NCBI GenBank assembly: GCA_016178435.1
Contig: JACOTK010000116.1
Coordinates: forward strand, 1 to 13,340
Direction of reading: 5' to 3'
DNA length: 13,340 nucleotides
From: Actinomycetota bacterium
Lineage (GTDB): Bacteria; Actinomycetota; Acidimicrobiia; Acidimicrobiales; CADCSY01
The translations under genes and the position numbers were made by a program. The notes beneath the pieces were generated by a model that was not told the DNA's origin, searched no databases, and saw only the letters and a list, made by a program, of their open reading frames with translations. Of this stretch, positions 1 through 4,978 are shown in pieces; the first letter of the stretch is position 1; every line of letters begins with the position of its first letter.

Positions 1-89
1 GACAGCTTCGCGTCCTGCTCCCTCGCTTCGAGGACGAGCCGCACAGAACGCTCCTTCAACTCATCTGGATACTTCTTCGGTGCTGGCAT
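1..89 (-). CDS. IS3-family transposase OrfA, N-terminal fragment (runs off window)
   Basis: The minus-strand frame opens with ATG at 89-87 and reads MPAPKKYPDELKERSVRLVL followed by EAREQDAKL. This is the usual opening of the small OrfA protein of IS3-family elements, the HTH_Tnp_1 helix-turn-helix that binds the element's ends; in this family it is normally fused to the OrfB DDE integrase by a programmed frameshift. Only 29 codons are visible because the window ends. The ribosome site GGTGGAGG stands 2-3 bases before the ATG. No disruption is seen in the visible part, so the element may be intact beyond the edge. Confidence 0.85.
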   Translation of the reverse strand, partial: MPAPKKYPDELKERSVRLVLEAREQDAKL

Positions 90-141
90 GACCTCCACCT
101 TTCCGTGGAATCAATGCCTCTACAAAACCCGGGGCGTCTCA
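1..141 (-). mobile_element. End of an IS3-family insertion sequence (left inverted repeat side, partial)
   Basis: Read on the minus strand from position 141, the sequence begins TGAGACGCCCCGGGTTTTG, an end of the TGA...-type with the GCCCCGG core common in actinobacterial IS3 elements. After about 50 bases of leader comes a good ribosome site (AGGTGGAGG) and the OrfA start at 89. The boundary at 141/142 is placed where the neighbouring membrane-protein reading frame loses its family resemblance and meets the TGA terminus. The rest of the element, including OrfB and the other inverted repeat, lies left of the window, so the target duplication cannot be checked. The boundary is inferred from the terminal pattern, not from a matched second end. 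Confidence 0.7.
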
Positions 142-621
142 CGCCTTGACCGCGCCATTCCACACGCCGGTCGACAACACCTCCAGCGTGATCGCATCGC
201 GCCCGAATCCGAGACTACGCAGCATGGTCACGGTCAGCGCCGTGCCTGCCGCCCCACCCCCGGGTACGCCGTAGGCGACCGCCGTGGTGGTGAGGTTGAC
301 GTGGGCCGCATCGCGCCAGCGAAGCCCGGGGAGCGCTGCCACCATCGCCGCGAACGACATGACCAGTGACAAGGTGGCCATGATCACCAGAGCAGCCCCC
401 TCCCACCAAGCGATCTCGGCCCGGCCGATGTCGATCACCTCGCGAAAATCGGTCATGCGGGTGAACAGCGCCCAGAACAGAGCGATGACCAGCAGTGCAC
501 TGGTTGCCCGCCCGAAACCGCGCGCCCAGCCCCTCTGCGGAGGCAGACTGAGCGGCGTGATGTCGGGAGCGGTCTCTTCGGCAGAGGCGGAAGCGTGGGC
601 GACCTTGGCCACCTCAGCCAC
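139..621 (-). pseudogene. Lysylphosphatidylglycerol-synthase-type membrane protein, C-terminus lost to IS insertion
   Basis: The 160-residue product has an N-terminal cytoplasmic tail, membrane segments near residues 40-53 and 72-95, then the signature YGVPGGGAAGTALTVTMLRS and a VLSTGVWN stretch. These belong to the LPG_synthase_TM (UPF0104) family, flippase-like integral membrane proteins usually of 300 or more residues with 6-8 spans. Here the frame stops right after GAVKA, where family members continue into further spans; the stop TGA (141-139) is the terminus of the IS3 element. The product is therefore probably non-functional. The start is uncertain: GTG at 621 has no ribosome site, GTG at 612 is preceded by AGGTGG, and an ATG at 649, overlapping the upstream stop as ATGA, opens only 11 codons in another frame, so a 1-base indel is possible. 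It lies last in a minus-strand operon behind the DoxX-like gene. Confidence 0.8.
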
Positions 622-645
622 CTGGCGTCGGGGTCAGGTCACCAG

Positions 646-1251
646 TCATCTCAGGATGGAGGCGAAACGCTGAACGAAAGGAAGGCGCCGCCAGACTTGG
701 CCGAGCCCCCAGTGATCGCCGGCCGACGTGACCGCAAAGACCACCAACACCAGCGCATAGATCACATGGTAGCCAACCAATGGGTTGGTCGACCCGGTGA
801 GCTCACCCCCCGAGGTGAAACGGGCGGGATGCCACTCGGCCATCCACATGAGAGCCATGAGCACGGAACCACTCACCGCCGCCAGCCGCAACCCGATACC
901 AAGGGCAACGGCCACTCCCACGGCCGCCAACCCGATCATGAACAGCCAGTCGGCCCACGCGTCGCCGGCCCACGAGCGGAACGTGCTCGCGAAAGGCCCG
1001 ACGTCGATATTGCTCAGGAACCCCCGCGTTGGGGAACCACCGTTCGTCCAGGCCCGCTCCGAGGGAGTGGAATACCCGAGACCGAAAGCCTTGTCCAAGA
1101 ACGCCCACAGGAACACGAACCCGGTGGCGATACGCAGCACGGCCATCCACGCCAATGGGTTGCCCCACGGCATCTGGTGCGGCTGGTGATGCTCGAGGGT
1201 TATCTCAGCGCGATCAACGCTCTGGGGGCGGAGAGTTTTCGTCGTGGGCAT
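646..1251 (-). CDS. DoxX-like integral membrane protein
   Basis: The 201-residue protein has a polar, His-containing N-terminus and four probable membrane spans, near residues 33-53, 101-119, 122-140 and 160-178. The first span ends FVFLWAFLDKAFGLGYST, typical of the DoxX/DoxD-like family of actinobacterial membrane proteins. Family members have been linked to thiosulfate:quinone oxidoreductase subunits and to redox or membrane stress complexes, but the biochemical role of this branch is not known. ATG at 1251 has a good ribosome site (GAAAGGAAAG). It lies 44 bases after the small Cys/His-rich gene and directly before the truncated membrane gene on the same strand, so the three were probably one transcript. 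I am confident of the family and not of the function. Confidence 0.8.
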   Translation of the reverse strand: MPTTKTLRPQSVDRAEITLEHHQPHQMPWGNPLAWMAVLRIATGFVFLWAFLDKAFGLGYSTPSERAWTNGGSPTRGFLSNIDVGPFASTFRSWAGDAWADWLFMIGLAAVGVAVALGIGLRLAAVSGSVLMALMWMAEWHPARFTSGGELTGSTNPLVGYHVIYALVLVVFAVTSAGDHWGLGQVWRRLPFVQRFASILR

Positions 1252-1295
1252 TGGTCTTTCCTTTCACGTCGTGACGGGCTTCCCTCGAGCGAGGC

Positions 1296-1460
1296 TCAGC
1301 TCGTTGTAGTCGGCGCCTCGTCCTTGTGGAGCATCTCGCCTGCTTCGTGTGCGCCGCAGCAACCCGCGGTCGCGGAACAGATGTGCTGAGTCTCATGAGC
1401 ATGATCGCCCTGAGCATGATCTCCGTGGTTGCAGCCGCATCCGCCTGATGAGCTTGTCAT
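1296..1460 (-). CDS. Small Cys/His-rich protein, probably metal-binding
   Basis: The minus-strand frame encodes 54 residues beginning MTSSSGGCGCNHGDHAQGDH and containing HETQHICSATAGCCGAHEAG further on. It has 5 cysteines (CGC, HIC, CC) and 7 histidines in the first 48 residues, with no hydrophobic span. The start is firm: AGGAGG lies 7 bases before ATG 1460-1458. No family name is recognised; the composition suggests a soluble metal-binding or metal-buffering peptide (inference). It is the first clear gene of the minus-strand operon with the DoxX-like gene 44 bases downstream. Its ATG overlaps, as ATGA, the stop of a short coding-like frame (1457-1534). It is short enough to be missed by routine gene calling. 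Confidence 0.7.
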   Translation of the reverse strand: MTSSSGGCGCNHGDHAQGDHAHETQHICSATAGCCGAHEAGEMLHKDEAPTTTS

Positions 1461-1773
1461 GTCGCTACCTCCTCGATGATGCCCCGGATTTCAGGGACGT
1501 CCTCATGATGTCGCCCGGACAACCTTGGCCACATCCGGAGTGGGTACTGCTTCGCGATGTGGGAGAACCCCGAGGGCGGGCCGTTCCGTCATCATCCGCA
1601 CCCCATGTTCCGTAGCCGGCACGGATGACAGGAACTGCCGGCACGCACACCATTGGCACGAGTGGGGGCGTGGAGCCTGAAGATTCCACATCATCGCTCA
1701 TCAGGTCTCGCAAACCCGACTTCGCAGTACCCGACAACGAGCTTGCCAATACCCGACAACGAAGGAGAACGCC
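1461..1773. other. Divergent intergenic region with coding-like remnants and repeats
   Basis: This stretch separates the minus-strand Cys/His-rich gene from the plus-strand methyltransferase gene. It must carry both promoters, but no consensus -10/-35 pair stands out. On the minus strand two frames look partly protein-like: one opens at ATG 1702 (MSDDVESSGSTPPLVPMVCV...), and another, ending at 1457 with HHEDVPEIRGIIEEVAT, has strongly GC-rich third positions over about 40 codons but no good start. They are in different frames, so they may be remains of one small gene broken by frameshifts. Near the methyltransferase start the element ACCCGAC occurs three times. Confidence 0.4.
1714..1762 (+). 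repeat. Direct repeats upstream of the fatty-acid methyltransferase gene
   Basis: TACCCGACAACGA occurs exactly twice, at 1728-1740 and 1750-1762 (period 22 bases, about two helical turns). A shorter copy, ACCCGAC, lies at 1714-1720. The second copy ends at the ribosome site GAAGGAG of the gene starting at 1774. The position and the two-turn spacing fit a regulator binding array, but the same pattern could be a local duplication. No regulator in the window is an obvious partner. Confidence 0.5.
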
Positions 1774-3165
1774 ATGGCTGATCTGCACACGGACGAGCGA
1801 CGCCCCGAGCTCCACGCACGCACCACGGGGCCGATGAGAGATCGACTCGGTCGACGGGAACCTCGTCAGATCGATCTCAGGGATACGACCTCACCGTCAC
1901 CGGGCACATCGGTCGCCGGCGTCATGCAGCCTCTTTTGCGAGAGGCCTTCGGCGAAGCAACCCCTCTTCGTTTCGTCTTCTGGGACGGAAGCTCCGTCGG
2001 GCTCGACAGGGGAATCACTGCCGTCATCCACTCGCCGGATGTCCTCCGTCGGATCCTGTGGGCCCCGGGCGAGCTCGGTATCGGCCGGGCGTTCGTCGCC
2101 GGTGAGGTTGACCTCGAAGGCGACATCTTCGCGGCGTTGCACGCCCTGCGCCTGGCTGTGCCATCGGACATCCGGCTCTCGTTCGGCGCTCTTCGCTCCG
2201 CAGCCAGAGCGGCTCGCAAGCTCGGCGTGCTCGGTTTGCCTCCGCCTCCTCCGCCCGAAGAGGTCCGAACGAGGGGGCGCCGTCACTCGAAGCGCCGCGA
2301 TCGGGAGGCGATCAGCCATCACTACGACGTGGGCAACGACTTCTACCGTCTGCTCCTCGGTCCGACCATGACCTACTCGTGCGCCCGCTTCGCCGAGTCC
2401 ACGACGACTCTCGAGGAAGCTCAGACCGCCAAACATGATCTGGTATGTCGCAAGCTCGGTCTCGACGAGGCGCCCGGCAAGCGCCTGCTCGACGTCGGTT
2501 GCGGGTGGGGCTCGATGGCCATCCACGCCGCTCGTCATTACGACGCAACCGCGGTAGGTGTCACCATCAGTCACGAGCAGGCCGCCGAGGCCCGTCGTCG
2601 GGTCGCCGAAGCCGGTGTTGGTGACCGGGTTGAGATCCGTCTGCAGGATTACCGCGACCTGGGGGACGAGACATTCGACGCCATCTCCTCGATCGGCATG
2701 TTCGAGCACGTCGGCTCGAAACGCATGACCGAGTATTTCCAGGAGTTGCGACGGTTGTCGACTCCGCGTGGGCGGTTGTTGAACCACGCCATCTCATCGG
2801 TGGGCGGGTCGATGCTCGGACCACGATCGTTCATCGGTCGCTATGTGTTCCCCGATGGTGAGCTGATCGATGTCGGTGAGGTTGTCCTGGCCATGGAACG
2901 GGCAGGTTTCGAGGTACGAGACGTGGAGTCGCTTCGCGAGCACTACGCCCGAACCTTGCGAGCGTGGGTGGGCAACCTCGAAGAGCACTGGGATGAGGCG
3001 GTCGCCGCGGTCGGCATGTTCCGCTCCCGCGTCTGGCACCTGTACATGGCCGCCTCGGCGGTCGGCTTCGTGGACGGGGGCCTCAGCCTGCACCAGGTTC
3101 TCGGCGTCGTCTCGGACCCGGACGGCGCCAGTGGCATACCCCCAACCCGCCGGCAGTGGCTTTGA
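1774..3165 (+). CDS. Cyclopropane-fatty-acyl-phospholipid synthase family SAM methyltransferase
   Basis: The 463-residue protein belongs to the CFAS/mycolic-acid cyclopropane synthase family, which transfers a carbon from S-adenosylmethionine to the double bond of membrane phospholipid acyl chains, giving cyclopropane or branched methyl groups. Residues 60-155 match the N-terminal substrate domain seen in bacterial Cfa proteins. A Pro-rich linker (156-161) leads to the catalytic domain with YDVGNDFY (184-191), the SAM loop LDVGCGWG (239-246), MFEHVG (309-314, Glu and His near the active site) and YVFPDGEL (357-364). Family length is about 380-460, so it appears complete. ATG 1774 has GAAGGAG 6 bases upstream. 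It acts at the inner face of the membrane. Whether it makes cyclopropane or a 10-methyl-type product cannot be read from sequence alone. The 53-residue Met/His gene follows after 66 bases. Confidence 0.88.
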   Translation: MADLHTDERRPELHARTTGPMRDRLGRREPRQIDLRDTTSPSPGTSVAGVMQPLLREAFGEATPLRFVFWDGSSVGLDRGITAVIHSPDVLRRILWAPGELGIGRAFVAGEVDLEGDIFAALHALRLAVPSDIRLSFGALRSAARAARKLGVLGLPPPPPPEEVRTRGRRHSKRRDREAISHHYDVGNDFYRLLLGPTMTYSCARFAESTTTLEEAQTAKHDLVCRKLGLDEAPGKRLLDVGCGWGSMAIHAARHYDATAVGVTISHEQAAEARRRVAEAGVGDRVEIRLQDYRDLGDETFDAISSIGMFEHVGSKRMTEYFQELRRLSTPRGRLLNHAISSVGGSMLGPRSFIGRYVFPDGELIDVGEVVLAMERAGFEVRDVESLREHYARTLRAWVGNLEEHWDEAVAAVGMFRSRVWHLYMAASAVGFVDGGLSLHQVLGVVSDPDGASGIPPTRRQWL

Positions 3166-3202
3166 TGTCGATGCAGCTGCGACCGTCGGGACATCGGTGA
3201 TT

Positions 3203-3220
3203 TACTACAACTTGTCGTAG
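3203..3220. promoter_or_regulatory. BlaI/MecI/CopY-like operator before the Met/His-rich small gene
   Basis: The sequence TACTACAACTTGTCGTAG contains the imperfect palindrome CTACnACnnGTnGTAG (3205-3220, 12 of 16 bases pairing). It resembles the TACTACA-nn-TGTAGTA class of operators used by BlaI/MecI/CopY winged-helix repressors. It lies 11 bases before the ATG at 3232, so bound protein would block transcription or initiation. The same TACTAC-N4-TGTCGT occurs again at 3399-3414. No BlaI-type repressor gene is present in the window. The class assignment is inferred from pattern. Confidence 0.5.
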
Positions 3221-3231
3221 AGTGCATTTTC

Positions 3232-3393
3232 ATGACTCCGGAAAACGAGAACAAGCGTGGAGATCGCCGGGCCTGGCTGATTGGCTCGGCCATCGTCGCT
3301 GCCCTGATTGTCACCGGCATCATGTTGCTTGCCAACGGAGGTGACAATGACGACACTCCCCACGACATGCCAGGCATGAACATGAACGAATGA
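3232..3393 (+). CDS. Small single-span membrane protein with Met/His-rich tail
   Basis: The frame encodes 53 residues. A charged N-terminus (MTPENENKRGDRRAW) is followed by one hydrophobic span near residues 16-34, then an acidic and Met/His-rich tail ending HDMPGMNMNE. The tail has the HxxMxGMxM flavour of periplasmic copper-binding segments, so a role in binding or passing copper outside the membrane is plausible (inference from composition and from the copper-type ATPase downstream). No named family is recognised. No clear ribosome site precedes the ATG, so the transcript may be leaderless or weakly translated. It begins just after a palindromic operator and is followed 64 bases later by the secreted hydrolase gene. 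Confidence 0.65.
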   Translation: MTPENENKRGDRRAWLIGSAIVAALIVTGIMLLANGGDNDDTPHDMPGMNMNE

Positions 3394-3398
3394 GCATC

Positions 3399-3416
3399 TA
3401 CTACGCTATGTCGTTA
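3399..3416. promoter_or_regulatory. Second copy of the TACTAC-N4-TGTCGT element, before the Ntn-hydrolase gene
   Basis: TACTACGCTATGTCGTTA repeats exactly the 12 fixed bases of the element at 3203, with the same 4-base spacer. It lies in the 64-base gap between the Met/His small gene and the hydrolase gene, 42 bases before the latter's ATG. Two matching copies in two consecutive short gaps suggest one repressor acting on both genes. It is less palindromic than the first copy. Confidence 0.45.
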
Positions 3417-3457
3417 CCACTGTCACCCGTGCTCGTCACCATCCACGAGGTAAAGCC

Positions 3458-4927
3458 ATGCAGCTGCGACACATGTTCCTGAGACCACTGTTGCGGCCGC
3501 TTCGAGCCAAGCTCTCCATCGGGGTCTTCCTGTTGATCGGGCTCATCGTTGTCGGACCGGTGGCCCAGGCTTGCGACGTCGCGGTGATCTCTCGGACCGC
3601 GTCCGCCACAGGGCGCCCCATCATCTGGAAGAACCGCGACGACTCCAACAGCTATTTCATGGGTATCCGTTCGTATCCAGCCCGCGACCCGAAGATCGGC
3701 GCCCACATCTGCCTGCAAGAGGTTGTCTATCTGCTCAACATCCCGATCTGCGGCGGGGGCGCAAACGAATCGGGCTTCGCGGTGCTCAACGCCAGTGTGT
3801 ACTCCGATACCAACGTGGAGGAGACCCTCAATGTCGACATCGCGGTCATGAAGAAGGCATTGGAGACCTGTGATCGCGTGGTCTGTTTCGAGAAGCTCCT
3901 CGAGCACTGGAACGATGCGCCAAGCTCGACTGCGGTGATCAGCTCGAACTTCGTGGCCATGGATGCCTTCGAGGGCGTCATCTTGATCGAAGCCCACAGT
4001 GGCATTGGCACAAAGCCCGAAGTGTTCAGGGTCGATGCCGGTGACCCTGGCAGTGGCGGCATCGCCAACCACACCAACTTCAACCGCTACGTGGACAATC
4101 CCGGCATCGAACGCAAAGAGCGGGGCGCCACCTTGCTCAACGACCTCGAGAAAAACGGCAAGCTCGACCCGGCAAACATCATGAAGACGGTGGCGAAGGA
4201 CGTCTGTGGCGACACACCGGCCCTCGTTCCTGAGCGGTTCCCAACCAACAAGTGCATCAGCCGGGCTCAGACGACCGCCGCGGTGGTGATCGAGGGCGTC
4301 GCTCCAGGGATGGATCCTCGTTTGACCACGATGTGGGTCAACTTGGGTGAGCCCTCTGCCGGGGTGTTTGTGCCCACCTTCCCGGCCGCACAATCAGTGC
4401 CCACCAAGACAGCATCCAACAACTCGCTCGGGTTCTCCGCTTTCAACCTGGCGATCGTCGACAAGCAGTTCTCGCTCTACGACAATGCCGGGTCGATCAA
4501 CAGCATCCTGCCCTCTCCCATGATGGACACCACCATCAACTTGCCCAAGTTGCGAGCGCTCCAGGCCGAAGTGCAACCCATCGAGGACGACATCGTGGCA
4601 CGCACGACAGCCTTCATGAACGGGCCGGCTGCGAACCCTGGGTTGTTGAGCCCCACGGCACTGGCCAACTTCAGCCAGGCAGCCACTGAAGAGTCCTACG
4701 CTCGCTACGTGGGGGCCGGGTGGAATTCGGGCAGGATCGAGCTCAAGGTATTCGCCCGATGGGCTTTGCAGACAATCCGCCAACGCTCCGCCATCGCCGA
4801 GAACATCCGCCGCGGCGTCCAGGTCAACCAGCGCTACCTGAAGAGTCAACTCCCGCTCGAAGGGGCAGCTTTGAGTGAGGCATTGCGTAAGGCCACGTCT
4901 TCCAGCACCACGATGCCGACCCCCTGA
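3458..4927 (+). CDS. Secreted Ntn-hydrolase-fold amidase/acyltransferase (C45/C69/choloylglycine hydrolase-like)
   Basis: The 489-residue product starts with a signal peptide: basic residues to 18, a hydrophobic core 19-35, and an AQA site. Cleavage after Ala38 would expose Cys39, the usual way this fold creates its N-terminal catalytic nucleophile. Cys39 is followed by the family pattern DVAVIS...GRPIIWKNRDDS (N59, R60, D61) and GGGANESGFAVLN (99-111), matching the NExG-F/L and Asn elements of linear-amide hydrolases. Substrates in these families include penicillins, bile salt amides, dipeptides and N-acyl amides; this one's substrate is unknown. Glutamine at -2 argues against a lipoprotein. 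Internal cysteines (85, 98 and others) could form disulfides. GAGG lies 8 bases before ATG 3458. The P-type ATPase follows after 51 bases, so they are probably co-transcribed. Assignment to the fold is firm, to a subfamily it is not. Confidence 0.75.
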   Translation: MQLRHMFLRPLLRPLRAKLSIGVFLLIGLIVVGPVAQACDVAVISRTASATGRPIIWKNRDDSNSYFMGIRSYPARDPKIGAHICLQEVVYLLNIPICGGGANESGFAVLNASVYSDTNVEETLNVDIAVMKKALETCDRVVCFEKLLEHWNDAPSSTAVISSNFVAMDAFEGVILIEAHSGIGTKPEVFRVDAGDPGSGGIANHTNFNRYVDNPGIERKERGATLLNDLEKNGKLDPANIMKTVAKDVCGDTPALVPERFPTNKCISRAQTTAAVVIEGVAPGMDPRLTTMWVNLGEPSAGVFVPTFPAAQSVPTKTASNNSLGFSAFNLAIVDKQFSLYDNAGSINSILPSPMMDTTINLPKLRALQAEVQPIEDDIVARTTAFMNGPAANPGLLSPTALANFSQAATEESYARYVGAGWNSGRIELKVFARWALQTIRQRSAIAENIRRGVQVNQRYLKSQLPLEGAALSEALRKATSSSTTMPTP

Positions 4928-4978
4928 AAGGTTCCCCAACCGAGCCAGTCCCGGCGCCGTTCACCAAGGAGAAACCGA

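Noticed and set aside
595..1389. Long plus-strand open frame opposite the DoxX-like gene
   Set aside because: It is antisense to a clear membrane-protein gene, rich in His/Pro/Arg/Gly without family features, and has no ribosome site.
1897..2787. Long minus-strand open frame inside the methyltransferase gene
   Set aside because: The opposite strand encodes a complete family protein with all motifs; this frame is a by-product of high GC.
3171..3470. Exact 13-base repeat ATGCAGCTGCGAC at 3171-3183 and 3458-3470
   Set aside because: The spacing (287) differs from that of the operator-like pair (196), and the second copy is the start of a coding sequence, so it is probably chance.
3401..4393. 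330-codon minus-strand frame opposite the Ntn-hydrolase
   Set aside because: The plus-strand product has a signal peptide and catalytic motifs; the antisense translation has His/Asp/Arg-rich low-quality composition.
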